Notes: generated by a model not told the origin, from the sequence alone. Numbered from the stretch's first letter, positions 38,117-50,258 are shown. The stretch: DNA of 64,000 nucleotides from Polytrichum commune (GCA_950295325.1 OX485805.1:7688501-7752500), one strand, 5' to 3'. Numbers and translations are program-made.

Positions 38117-41100
38117 CCTCACATTCAATACTGACGCTACCACTATCAAACTTGCATCACATAAACAACCAAATTATTGCTCATCAAGATAATATTTCAC
38201 TTGTATTCAAATATAACATTGTCCAAGACTGAATCACTCAGTTCTTCTCTGTCTATTCCTACTTCTCCATCTCGGAGTTGCTAATAGCCCTCAGACTCTA
38301 TCACAAAGATCTAATGTCACTAAGCCTATTGCTAACACTGGGAGACTACGTCAAATTCTACGTTGGGAAAACACCCTGCCTGCTCCTTGCTCGCCTCTTC
38401 CTTATGACGACGAAGGAGGAGGAGTCGGTTAGAGGCTATAACCGCTTCTTGATGATGATGGCCTCCAATTGCCGCTCCCGACGTTGGGTAAAGTCTGATT
38501 GCCGGATGAATGTCATCAAATTTCAAAAATTGCCTAATTCAGCTAGGTGATAGCCAAAAATTGGTCTTACAACCTGCCATTGGTGCTCCTAGATTCTGAA
38601 GCACTATCTTTACAAATTGGAAGTTGGGTGGGTGTCATGGATTGCTTGCACACAAAAAAGTAATGCGGAGATGGGGATGTGTCCCAATTATTGAAAGCCT
38701 ACGATGAGGCAAAAGTGCCTCCCTCTTCTAAATTCAAAACCCGGTGTCCGCTAGTGTCAACACTTTCACCCTCAAGATATTGGTTCTTATCTTCACCGGC
38801 CACATGTTAAGTAATACCTTCCATTCCATAATATATTTATTTTTGCTGCCATTCACACAACACTTGATATCATCTTGGCAAAACCAAAATTTATGCTTCA
38901 CATTGTTGGTGGAAGGAAACTTCTTCTTCGACTCTTTGTATGTTGAAGATGAGATGCCATGTTTGCTAGTTCCGGATTTGGCATTCCACAAAGTCCATGT
39001 ATTGGCTTGCATTGCCTAACATTCTTTGGAAGAGTTGGGTGGACTAGGAAGTAGGGTAGTTAGTCTCTAACATTGATGTGCTATGTGCCACACCATGCTC
39101 TACAAAATTAAAAGACTCCTCTATACATGCTTAAGAATGGAATAGTTCGCTTTGTTAGGTCCACGTGAGTTGCATTCGGCATCAGGTCGCAAACCAAGGT
39201 TATGTTTGGTACCACCAAACAACTATGAGCCCTCTAAGGCACAATCCATGGTATTAAGAACTTCTACCCTTGGATAAGATGTCATGGCCTCCGCCAGTAG
39301 CTTTGGAGTTTCACACTTGGTAGTAGCCTTCAACTTCAACAATGTTGAATCAAGGCATTCACTAGTGGACCCACCTTTTAACCATGACCTGTAATTTTCA
39401 ATCTACATGAAGGCTTGGATCAAATCCTTCACTGTGGGTTCATATAGACAAACCATTTTGTTTCTAGATTGTTGCAACCACTTGTTGTGAACTTCTTCCG
39501 CAAGGTTGAATGTTGGCATTTATGCACATTCATCTATGGTCATGTCTTACATACACGATTAATCTTGGTCATGGAGGTTATATACAAAACACTATGTGTA
39601 TTAAGAGGTAACTATTGGACATATTGGACACCACTAACAAGACAAGTAAGAAAACAACAAAAAGGGGTGAAGAATGAATCACATGCCACCCTTTACAACC
39701 ATAATTCCAGCAAGGTCCCACATGTTCAATGCCATTGCAAAACCCAATGGCCGTTGAGGAACGCCAACACATTCCTTCCCTCAAAAAAATCTCACGACAT
39801 TTCCCTCCATACTTACATGTTTGATTTAAATTTGGACAAAAACTACACACTTCTTCATCCCAGCAGTCAAACCCGTAATCATTTTACTAATCCTACTACA
39901 CACTTCTAGGGGGATCCTATGTCTATGAACCTATTTTTTTCTACTGATTACTAAAATGAAGGAATTATTCACCACCCTATTTTACATATAATCATGTACA
40001 GAACATATTTCCAATGCTATGGTAGATCTAACGAACTTATAAATTTTACCCTATACAAATTAAATTGACATTATTTTTTTTAATCTCATATGGTTTTCTA
40101 AAATTCCAATAGTCACCACCCCGAGGAAGCCGGAGATGCATGGGTTGCTGCCCCACAAGTGTTGAACCCCTTTGTTGCAAATAATTTTGTTTAGTGTGCC
40201 TTCTTGGATTATAATGATTCTAAGAACAAGTAGATTTTGCAAGACCTTCAAAACACCTTAAAAAGCTTTGCTTTAAGGCCGCATGTTGTGTACGAAGGAA
40301 ATTTCATAGATAAATTACATATTGAGCCTTGAGAAACAAAGTCATATGATTCAATTTTGCTACGAATTGTATAAGAATATCAAAAAAAATGTTTTATGCA
40401 TGCTTTTCTCGCATGCCAGGATATCCATTTTAGGTTTGAACTATGTAGATGAACCTCTGAAGTAATTTGTAACAATATATCCTTCAATGTAAACAAACAT
40501 TTGCACATTGAAAGTCTTACATCTTAAGTCATATTGATTTGCAAAAAAAATAACCCTTGATCATTAATGGCTATCCGGAGTGTACGTTTAGAAACAAAGT
40601 AGGTCAAATTGAACATTCGTGGATGGCAACACATTGTGGTTTTGAAATGTCTACCTATTTGGGGATGGCCCAGGCGAGTGTATTAGGGCCGCTTAACACT
40701 TAGAGGCTAGGCCAATTCCCCTTGAGGCCGATTGCATGAAATTACAGCCCCTTTTGGGTTGGAGATCGGTCTCAACTACACATTATAAAAAGATTATAAT
40801 GGGGGCCAAATTTTCCATATGTAAAGGTCTTCGGGTCAAGAAGCTAGGCCGATTCAAAAAATCTAGCATAATCCAACGGATCTTGCATAATCTAGCATAG
40901 TGCCGTTCATATTTCCACATAATCCAATGGATATTGTTCGCTGAAAAAATCATATTTTATTGAAATGTGACATGGGCCCCAAGGCCGAGAATTGGCCCTC
41001 CATTTTGGGTACACCCAATTCAACGAGCTTGGGCCGTGTCATACCATGCATTTTTTAATATAAAAAATTCATACCACCAAATCGGCCGGGCCTCTAGGTG

Positions 41101-42978
41101 TAAAGAAGTTGGGGCCGATTTCAGCCTTTTGGCCAATCACAAGTGAGGGTTTTAAGACTCTTACACAACGAATTGGCCCGGCCTCTAGGTGTAAAGCGGC
41201 CCTTAGTGACTGTAGGGACTTGAAGAGTAGATTGAGGTATCTATGATGGGAACACAAAGTTCTCTCTCTAACTTTAAAAGAACTACACCGATATGTGCAA
41301 TTAGGTTGCCCTATGCTAATTTATTGTGATTCCACACTATTTGGAATATTGATTCCCGTAGGTAACAAATTACAAGAACTTTCATACGATGATTACTATA
41401 CAAATGAATAAACAAAGTTACAAGTTTTTTGTGATATGATTCTAATCCAAGGTAATTTGCATGGGTGAAGAGGCAACCTATTCACAAAGGCAACCTAATT
41501 GCTCAAATCAATGTACATCTTCTACACCTATTACTGAGGTCCACTATAATATTGTCATGCCACAATAATTTTGGTCAAAGTTTACACCCATGTCATTTTT
41601 GAGCCCACAATATTCTATGTTCAAATATATATATCAATCATTTCTACACAAACATGAAACACTATGGGCTGAAAAAAATAACTATCAATATAGCATCAAT
41701 TTCATGCCCAGAAAATCAACTTTTATTTTAATAGTATATCACTCTATGTATAGATATTCATACTTTATCCAAAAAAATTACCCACTCTAATTTTCAACCC
41801 ACAAAGAAAATATCAATGGGCCATGATAATTATTCTTACCCACACTAACTTTCAGCCCACAGTAATAGGTGTAGTTGCAAGTTTCCCTTTGTGTCAATAT
41901 ACTGCACAATGTGTTCACAAGCTCACAACATGTAAGACACAACCTTTGTGATGAGATTAAGGTGCCATAATACATGGCCGCCTGCGGGATGGTCCAATTT
42001 CTTTTAAAAGCCTTTGTGGTGATTCAAGAGCTTCACTTTTGAATTGTGCTGGTAATATCAATTGAAGTTACCAAGCACTTGAAACCAGTTGGGGTTCAGG
42101 GTTCAGGGTCACTTCACAGACAAGACTGAGAGCCCGTGACCATTACACTTCAAGCACTCTCATTGGTGGAAAAGGCGGAGCCGGTCCAAGTTCGTTTCAC
42201 ACTACACTTGAGGGACCAACATAGTATGTGAATGCAAGATGGATGTAAAGTCTACATGGACTCCTACATGGCATCGAATGGATCATGTTTCATGGTCACT
42301 TGGACTATTTTCAAAAACCACCTCTTGGAGGCAGGTCTAACGCAAAACCGGGAGACCACGGCACTCCGAACGCTCACAACCGTTGGTTTATTCTATTTTA
42401 CTATGTGTGAAGACCCGCATGATTAGAAATCCATTGAAATTGCATTTGGTTGAGGGCCCGGTCACATATGACTTCACACTACACTTGAGGGTCCGTGACC
42501 GCACTGCATGATTGTGGAGGTGTGTTGGGACGGCCTTTGGACACTTTCTTTTGGGCTCTCACAATTCATGGTCACGGCTCGTGGCTCGTGTGTGAAGTGG
42601 CCCTCAGACTCAGTGTCAAATTCCAAAATTCTGAAAGTTTCATAAAATGTCTCACAGACCTTGAAGAAAATATCACATGTCGGGAGAGAGAGAGAGAGAG
42701 AGAGAGTCTTAAAAGGACTTTTATAGGCTTTTCTCTGCACTGTCAGTCTGTCGTACTGTGCTGGCCTGTTCAAAATATATTTCTCAGTGACATCATAATG
42801 CCGAGTCATAAGAACACGCCAAACCATCAATTTATAATGTAAAGGCCGGAGGGAAGGATTACAATAATGAATGGAGCAAAACATCGACGTGCATGTCTCA
42901 GAGATGTGTTATGAAAGCATCATCTCAAAGGCTTTTTCGAAACCTTGTCACCAACAATAAGTTATGTGGCACCACCAA
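38117..42978. other. Intergenic sequence with possible coding remnants
   Basis: No gene could be identified. A minus-strand frame at 38734-39012 (92 codons, with KFWFCQDDIKCC) looks more protein-like than its surroundings, and a plus-strand frame precedes it at 38278-38550, but neither matches a family I recognise. 40640-41230 contains repeated GGCCTCTAGGTGTAAAG motifs. An (AG)n run lies at about 42683-42706. Confidence 0.4.
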
Positions 42979-44089
42979 AAGATTACAACCAGTGCAAGCT
43001 TTAAGGATAATCAACACACTAAGGCTATAACACAGGATATCGCCTAACTTGTCATGCGTTGCTTTATGTATTAACGGTGTGAATGTTTTTGAGATGAGTT
43101 GCTAGGTTTTCCAAAAGATGAAGATGATGACTACTAGCTCTGCAACACTTGCATGATGGTTGTAAGTTAATTAAAGAGAACTTAAATTTTGAATTACCGC
43201 AATCATGATTTATGACGATCAAAGACTATGCGGTCACTAAAACGACATTACCCTGGACTTCGTCTTGACTATAAGCCATTGACTACTTGCCAAGCTTTTG
43301 AGCTTCACGACAGAAATAAGTCAAGACATAGAGTGATAGAAAATTCCCTAAAGATAGGACGGAATCACTCACGACGGAAGGATCACTAATGACCCCTTGA
43401 AAGAGGAATAAATTAATATGAATGAGAGTATGTAATGGGAATTACCCCGTATTGTTATTAGATACCTTAATCCAATGTGACATAAACCCTTATAAACACC
43501 AGCTCAGTCTTCCTTGAGGATTAGTTCCCTGGGTTGTTGTTTTAAGAAATAGCAAAAACCTAACTACACATATTATGTACCACTTTTACATAATATGCCA
43601 CATGTTACGACCTATTGCTTCTAGCACACTGGCAGTGGGTTACAAAGACCAATGGGCAAAGACTAGGTCATCAAGGTCGGGTGCTAGGGTTTTTATGTTG
43701 TCGGAGTGTGTACATGTTTTCCGCATAGAACAAGGTTGGGCCCCACATGTTGCCACAGCTGGAGGCGGCCGGTTTGCCCCTCACCTTTTACAAACCTTAG
43801 TGCATATAATGTGAGGGGGTTCTTGCAGGACTCTTCAGCATGAGGTTGATCCCACATGTTTGGGTTTTAATAGCATGTAGAAAGTAATATGAGCGGTAAA
43901 TATTAGAGATTAGAAGGTTTCATGGCGTGGTAACCCAAGAAAACAACAGGCGGAGAGAGATGGATCCCCTCTTTAACACTTGTTCCACTACAAGCCGACC
44001 CACCCAAATTATTTTAAAATACTTACAAGAAATCTTGATAGTTTTTATGGTTAACTTTGAGCAGGTAGAACGTGAGCAATAGGCAGGTA

Positions 44090-44875
44090 TAGTCTACCCT
44101 CTATAAATGTTAACCCTCGGGAGTGGATCAAAGTTAACATTTATAGAGGTGTTAACAGTTAACAATTAACAATTATAAAATAACTTTTTTGAGCAATTAT
44201 ATACAAATCTTAACATTTATAAATATAAGCAATTGTGAAGAGTCCTTGTGAGAGAATACCATTCATAAAATTGCAAACCCAATCAAAACTTTATTCAATA
44301 TCAAGTCTACAAATCACGGGTGAAGTATGAATCAATGGTTCTTTGGTGAGATTCATCTGCATGCACAACTTGCAAATATTTCTTAATCTGCACCAACAAA
44401 CCCACATACTTGGACACATCACATGAACGTGATTCCATGTACCTTCTAATGGTACCAAAACTAGATTGCAAGTCACTATAAGATGGAATGGGTTCCACCT
44501 CACACTCCTCTCCCTCACAATCATCATCTGAAACATTAGAAGTCCCACCAATAGAGCCTAAAACATCCCATACATCCTCTTCAGTGACCTCATATGGATT
44601 GTTCAAATCAAAGTCTAATTCGTATTGCACATACTCTTGTGCCTCCATTCTTGAACTTCCATCACTAGAATTATTAGTAGCCATACTTAGTTCATATTAT
44701 GGTTGTATTTCATTCGTTAACATTTATAGAGTCAAATTTACAAAGAAGGGAGTACCATTTTGTTAACAGTTAACACGTTTAACATTTATAGTGTGCAATA
44801 TGTGGGGAGTAGAAGAAAGTTAACATTTAGAGAGGGTTAACACTTATAGGTGTAACATTTATAGAGGGTGGACTG
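44090..44875 (-). mobile_element. Non-autonomous pogo/Lemi-like element
   Basis: A 786-bp insertion into the TA dinucleotide of the duplicated block (TA at 44088-44089 and 44876-44877; the paralogous site near 10626 is empty). The ends are inverted: YAGTCYACCCTCTATAAATG followed by TTA. TA target duplication and CAGT...CCTCTATAAAT termini are the hallmark of plant pogo elements such as Lemi1 and Emigrant. Related GTTAACATTTATAGAG motifs recur inside both ends as subterminal repeats. It keeps only the C-terminal part of a transposase frame, so mobility would need a full element elsewhere. Confidence 0.88.
44307..44684 (-). pseudogene. C-terminal transposase-derived reading frame in the pogo-like element
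   Basis: A 125-codon ATG-initiated frame, acidic in its first 75 residues (VTEEDVWDVL, DDDCEGEECEVE), then a helical segment ending in the short motif RTIDSYF. Acidic tails followed by such a motif occur at the C-terminus of pogo/CENP-B-like DDE transposases, so this is probably what remains after internal deletion. It has no helix-turn-helix or DDE catalytic residues and cannot transpose anything itself. It is intact over 125 codons, which could reflect youth of the insertion or retention as a small protein. Confidence 0.5.
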
Positions 44876-46425
44876 TAATGAGATTAGAAGGTTGCAAGGA
44901 GACAACCCTAGATAATTACAGACAAAGAGAACTAGGTCTCCTCTAGGCACTGCAATACTTGTCTCGTTGTAGGCCAACAAGGCCAAGCTTTACAAGTTGT
45001 CATGTTTTAGGTTCTTGAAAGAAACATCAACCCCACATATTTGGATTATTTAAATAATAATAAGTCTGAACAAATTCATGAAATTTTTTGAGCAATTTCA
45101 AAATCTTTTATAAAAAAATATGTTCCTCTCTATGAAAGACAAAAGTTGCAGAGTCAGCAACCCAAAAAAAGGGCGGGCAGAGAGGGTTGCGGTGCATTGG
45201 ACTAGACTGCCATCAGGGATAACACGAAGGGACTCGACAGTGCAGCTCAAGAGCATAGAATTTGAGAAATGCATGGATGTTAGGTATTTTCTGCGTAAAT
45301 AATTACGGGAAATGTCACAAATAAAACTGTCACAAGCTACGACGAGTCGTGAAATAACATTGAAAGTAAGCTACCAAGAGAGAAGCTGAAGTGGCGATCC
45401 TTTCTGCTGTTATGAAAGTCTGTAATGGTGACAACCGGAAACCATTGGAACAGCCAAAGCACAAAGTTCTTAGAAAATCCATCACCATTACAAAATGATG
45501 CATACTCTAAGAATATCTTGTGGCAAATGATGCTCCATTCAAGCATGACACGAAGAGGTTGACTTGATGCAGCTCAAGAATGTAGCAGTTTCAGAATTCA
45601 AGGACGTGGTTTCCTTCTCTGAGCATGTAGGAAATGTGTCACAAACAAAACTGTGACAAATTACAGCATTGGATTCTCAACTTGAAGTAATTACAAAGAG
45701 AGAAAGAAGTGGCAATCCTTGCTCCTAAGAGAGTCTCTAATGGCGAGAGGCGAAACCACTGGAACAAAAAGAAGAAATTCTTGCAAAATCCATCACCATC
45801 GAAAACCGATGCATACTCGAAGAACATTTGATGATGGTTAGATGCTCTCCAACTCCTGCACCGAATGTATCGTTCATGTAGGACTTAGGTCTTGCCTCAT
45901 CACAAGAATCAGTAAAACTGCTCCTCACGGCAGTTGATTGGTGCAACCTGCCAGACACCTTACAAAATCGTTCTCTCTAGTGCATCCTGATCGTCTGCAA
46001 ACATGACACCCCGAAGAAACATCACAGTAGATCTCAGTACTGCATCTGGGAAATTTGTTGCTTCGAAGCGAACTAGATCCAGGACCGTTGGCGACATAAA
46101 ACCTTGTGACGTAAATTGACCAAATTCGACTCCAGCAAGCAATCAAGGGGTGTCAAGTCTCTGCGCAGTCTACGAGATCTGCATTGAGTCTACAAGCAGT
46201 CTTGTCGTTAGACCACTCCTGGCACTCCCGTGAGCAAGAACACGAGATCTTTTAATACACGACACGCCGAAGAAACAGCAATGAGATCTCGGTCCTGCAT
46301 CTTCAAATTTTGGCGCTTCTAAACAAATTAGATCCAAACCTGTTGGATCTAATTAAGCCGAAATAGAGAAAATCGGACTCCAGCAAGAAAAGGAATCCAG
46401 GGGGATCAGGTCGCACTGATCAACT

Positions 46426-46840
46426 TCAATGCTGCACTCTGTGCGCAGCACTGAGTTGACAAGTAGTCTTGTGGATAGGCCACTCCTTCTGGCACTCCTG
46501 AAATGAGTAATGCTCTCCGCACTGCTTGCACTGTAAGCTAGCCTCCTCCTTGCAATGCTCACACCTAGGCTTCGCATTGGGAGTCACCTTCATCTCGTAA
46601 TCGTCCAGCAAACTCATCCCTGCGCCTCCGAAGCTCTCCATGAAATCACCGAAATGGCCCTCCCTCTTCTCATCGTTCTCCGACATCCGCATGTTGATCT
46701 TGAATCCCTACTTCGCAAGCATATCGAAAAATCCTCCCATCGTCTTCGGTTTCCGATCCTCCGGCACCTTGTCCTGGCTGGCCACCTCTTTCAGCTTCTC
46801 CAGGTCACGAGCACTCAAAGCCTCCCATCTTTGAAGCACA
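46426..46840 (-). pseudogene. MYND zinc-finger protein fragment, copy 2
   Basis: Counterpart of 12171-12719 with the same in-frame TAG (46708-46710) and the same Ser replacing the fifth zinc ligand of the MYND finger. It lacks 39 codons (117 bp, in frame) of the charged upstream region. The differences in the finger region are few (e.g. DDC to DDY, CDHCKKE to CEHCKEE). A frame-preserving deletion alone does not show function, since the stop is older. Confidence 0.72.
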
Positions 46841-47137
46841 TTGCGAACTCCGAGGACGCAGAATTGCCAACAAGAACCTCAAATTGTGTCTGTCGAGATT
46901 GAATTGTGTTCTGATCATCGCCACTTGAACCCTAAAGCTCTGCTTGCTGATGAAAGTTGCCAAAGGAATGTGCAGATTGCGGCAAGGCTTCGTCACCAAG
47001 TTTCTCTCTTTATTGGCTAATTTCTCTTTATAAAGTATAGGGCCCTATTGTGTGCAACTTCCAACTCCACACATAATTCTAAGGTGGGTGTTATTTGGTT
47101 CGTTTTTCATGTTCTCCAAAGAAAAGAAAAAGAAAAT

Positions 47138-47286
47138 ATAACGCCCGTATATTTCATACCGGCGTGAATGTGAGCCCGTTAACCCTGTACTGATCACGGT
47201 TCATGTGATGCAATATAGGGCGTTATGCCTCTTTTGGGAGGTGGGCTCTGGTGTAGTGCTAGCTTGCCCCCACCCTAAGGTGGGGG
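47138..47286 (-). other. Structured 3' tail of the LINE
   Basis: ATAACGCCC (47138-47146) pairs perfectly with GGGCGTTAT (47218-47226), enclosing about 70 nt. Next to it CCCCCACC (47267-47274) pairs with GGTGGGGG (47279-47286) around a 4-base loop; this second hairpin overlaps the last codons. LINEs with restriction-like endonucleases (R2 being the studied case) use folded 3' RNA for template recognition, which would give this structure a role. That role is inferred. Confidence 0.5.
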
Positions 47287-48783
47287 GACGGGGGTTTGTT
47301 TATTGTCAAGTTTCCTTTTGTTAAGACCAAGTAAGTAAGGTATTTGATGGCATTTTGGTGTATGTTTTTCATGAGATTTTTGATGTGAGTTTTGGGGATT
47401 TTTAGCTCTATTAGTTGTTCAATGGGGCTCTCATGTATAGCTCCTCTTACTCCAGCTGTAATGGTAATGAGGGGGTTTGTTTTCCATCCGGTGTTCCTTA
47501 GTGTGGCGATTAGTGGGTCATATTTGGTGTGTTTGTGTGTGCGGGCTTGTTCGGGGAATCTGTCATGGCAGTATGTGAATTCGATGAATTGTATGGTGTA
47601 GTTGGGGGAGGGTAGTATAGGTGTTTGTGTTTGATTAGGTGCTCCAATGATGCACATTATGTCAGGGCTTAATTTGGCCTGACATTGGCATGTTCCTTGT
47701 GTACATGTGCATTTAAGAAGCCATTCTGGGATTGTTTGGTTTGGGGGTTGATTAATGAGTTTGCCTGCATTGGTCAGGGTGTAGTATCGGGTGTTTTTAT
47801 TGGCTTGTAGGGTATGGGCGATGAGGTGGATTGCTTTGTTGTGTCTTGCAATTCATAATCCTTTTAGGTATGGGTGTTCGCATGTTGATAGTAGGTGGGG
47901 CCATGTGTCCCTATCGTTGGTATGGCATAGTGTACAATTGGGGTTTTGGTATTTGAGGGGCCAAAAGATATTTTTCCTATGGTTGCCCATATATTGGGCG
48001 TATCTAAATTTTAGAGTTTGGGTAACTTGTGTGTCTGGTATTTTGTCGTCTTTCCAAAAGTGGTTGGAGAGTTTTTGGTTGATTTGGTCATTTGATAGCC
48101 ACTTATCTACATATGGGATTTTTTGTCTTGCTGATGTGGTTACTCGGTTTACGTGTTTTTTCGTTATAAATGTGTGGAGGTTGCGAATGGCCCTGTCGTG
48201 TGTGGCAATAGGGGAGCTTGCTAGCCAATAAGGATTAGAGTGGGCTATGTGGATGCATGGTGTTTCTTTTGGTTTGTCTTTGAGTGTTCCTTCATTGGCT
48301 AGTATGTCTGCCTTTTCATTTCCATTGATTCCCGTGTGTGCTCGTACTTTGTGTATGTATATCTTATATGGGGTCCAATATATTTGATGTATGATAGCTG
48401 CTATAAGTAATTTGTCTGGATGGTGATGTTGAGATGTTGGGTGTTGTATGTGGTTGTTGATTAGGTAGATGTTGTTAAGGCTGTCTGTGAATATATGTGT
48501 GTCTTTTTGGATGATTTGGATCGTTTTAATAGCGATAAGTATGGCATTGAGCTCTGCTCTTAGAATGTTTTGGTACCCGGGTAACCTTTCGGATATTTGG
48601 GTGTTGTTGTTGGGACTATATACCCCTGAGCCCGCGGTGTTACCCTCTATTTGGCCTTCGGAGTTTTTAGAGGGTGGGATAAATGATCCATATGTACATA
48701 TGCATTGTTGTGGGTGATATTTAAGAGGGTGTATGCGGGTATATGTGGGAGGTAGTGGTGGCTCGGGGGATGCATTGTACTAA
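47259..48783 (-). pseudogene. LINE C-terminal part: RNase H, CCHC finger, restriction-like endonuclease
   Basis: One frame of about 500 codons, interrupted by a single TGA (47853-47855). RNase H, which removes the RNA strand after first-strand synthesis: GSGVYSPN, RAELNAI (Glu), IFTDSLNN (Asp), NEKADILANEG (Asp). The first catalytic Asp, expected as TDGS, is Tyr (TYGS, codon 48690-48692), so this copy should be inactive. A C-x2-C-x9-H-x4-C finger (NCTLC...HLLSTC) follows, then SPDI, FIEFTYCHD and KHTKYDPL, which match the (K/R)PDI, (D/E) and K motifs of the endonuclease of R2-type LINEs. The frame stops at 47259. The low number of lesions suggests fairly recent decay. Confidence 0.78.
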
Positions 48784-49488
48784 ACATGTACGAGTATACG
48801 TGAGTGCACAGGAGGGGTATTGATTTGGACCTTGCCGTATTACGTATACATATGGTATACATGTTATAATTTATAATTACGTACATATATGGAAGGCCTT
48901 TAAAAAGTATACAATAATTGTACTTATATGGTACTGTTATTATACTACATATCATAAGTTTTCATATTGGATGCGGAGGAAGTTTTGTAATCGTTGGGTG
49001 GAGTATAGGGATCCAATTGACTTGATGGACCATCCATCAAACGTGGAGATTGGTTTATGTTGGTATCAAAAAGGGGCTAACAACAAGTGGACATATGATC
49101 TTACTGATCATTTGATGGTAGACTTAGAGACAATAATTGCATTGGCTACAATGACATATATTGGTGAATCAAATGTTTATGAGTTACATCCGGGAGATGA
49201 AAAAGTTTTCAACGACTTTGCTGATGAAAGCTAGGATATTTTGTTATACATATTATAGGGGTTGATTACTGTTCAAAAGTATATTTGTATACTTATGTTA
49301 ATGACTATATATGAATGGATGTTTTTTTGTGTATACATATTGTCACTTGTATATTTATTGTTGCAATTGTATGTGTATTACTTCATTTCACAAAAAATAA
49401 CTTGTATATAGGGGGTTTTTAGAGTATGCAGTGAACGCACGTGATTCTAGGTTTTAATGAAAGGTGCACCCCCCGAGAGTGGTGGTGT
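48784..49488 (+). other. Unassigned segment replacing the LINE reverse transcriptase region
   Basis: About 705 bp between the two LINE parts with no similarity to LINE protein on the minus strand. On the plus strand 48971-49234 is open for 87 codons (WVEYRDPIDLMDHPSN, then a run with WTYDLTDHLM and LHPGDEKVFNDFADES) and reads like the last exon of a real gene, but I do not recognise the family. The right part is AT-rich and non-coding. No inverted ends or target duplication were found, so the origin (insertion, captured fragment, repair filler) is open. Confidence 0.4.
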
Positions 49489-50258
49489 TGTGGTATTATT
49501 GGGAGGGGGGGGTGATGATTTTGGGGGCGTTTTTCCATGTATTGGAGAACTTAATGTTGTATTTTTTGGGGGTAGGTTTGATGTGGTAGGTATCTATGTG
49601 TGTGTTTGTTATTCGTTTTAGGGCTTTATTTAGGTCATGTGGGAGTTGTGGGTCTATTGTTGGGTTTGTTTGGTTGTGTATATATATGATGGATGTTAGT
49701 GACGGTTCTGTATATTGGTAATATTTTGGCCATTATGGCGTGGGGTTATATTGTATGGTATGTGGTGGGATGGTTGTTATGATGTAAATATTTGCGCTTG
49801 TGGTGAGTGGTAGTTTTTGTGGTGTCCAATCAGTGTGGTTGACTATTAGTACGGTGCTTGTTTGTGTGTCTTCTTTGGCGGCCATTCTAGCCCAATGGAT
49901 GGCCTCTAGGGTCGTTTTATGGTCTGTGGGGAATGCTAGGCCTATTCCATTCCATCTAAAGGATTGTACGTGTCCTAAAGAACCAAATAGTATGTCTCGG
50001 GTATGAGGTGAGTTGTATAGTGTGAGCTGCATGGGGCAAGTAAGGGGGGATGAGTAGTATGAGTGTGTAATTTTGAAGGAGTCTATTAGTAATTTAGTAA
50101 TTTCCGGGTGTAGTGTGCGGTGTTGGTTGTTAGGTTGTATGTGTTTTGGTTTTTTCTTGGGGAGGATGGCTATGTATCTTTGTAGGAGCCATAATGTGGG
50201 GTTTTGTATTTCTTTAATGATTATGTTGTTGGGGGTTAGCTGGAGTTGTACCGGGTAG
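49489..50258 (-). pseudogene. LINE N-terminal coding part with a possible methyltransferase-like fold
   Basis: One minus-strand frame of about 255 codons with one TAA (near 49736-49738). It contains YNSPHTRDILFGSLGH, then FRWNGIGLAFP, AIHWARMAAKEDTQ and VLIVNHTDW, then a hydrophobic ITTIPPH. The order (ser/pro turn, FGS glycine turn, W-G strand, P-rich loop, long helix, hydrophobic strand ending in a Trp) recalls PCIF1- and phage-type N6-adenine methyltransferases, but the catalytic NPPF/DPPY motif is absent (AFPT stands in its place). The similarity is pattern-level only and could be wrong. Its position upstream of the missing reverse transcriptase fits an N-terminal accessory domain of the LINE. 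Confidence 0.4.

Larger units (their letters stand above)
42979..47114. repeat. Segmental duplication 1, copy 2 (MYND block)
   Basis: Direct-orientation copy of 9133-12979. It lacks the SINE (its empty target is at about 43574-43590) but contains the pogo-like element at 44090-44875. Its right edge abuts the decayed LINE at 47115, so that edge may have been set by the LINE insertion or an associated deletion. Confidence 0.93.
47115..50258 (-). mobile_element. Decayed non-LTR retrotransposon with RNase H and restriction-like endonuclease
   Basis: Minus-strand element read from 50258 to 47115: an N-terminal coding part (50258-49489), about 700 bp of unrelated sequence where the reverse transcriptase should be, then a C-terminal part (48783-47259) and a structured non-coding tail (47258-47115). 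RNase H followed by a CCHC finger and a PD-(D/E)xK endonuclease recalls the Dualen/RandI group of LINEs, elements that prime reverse transcription on nicked DNA. The upstream end meets the CACTA terminus at 50260, so the CACTA element either inserted here or cut it off. Confidence 0.75.

Noticed and set aside
39469..39909. 146-codon plus-strand frame
   Set aside because: No domain, no splice support, biased composition and an equally long antisense frame.
42495..42842. 115-codon frame containing a Glu-Arg repeat
   Set aside because: The repeat is the translated (AG)n microsatellite; both strands are open.
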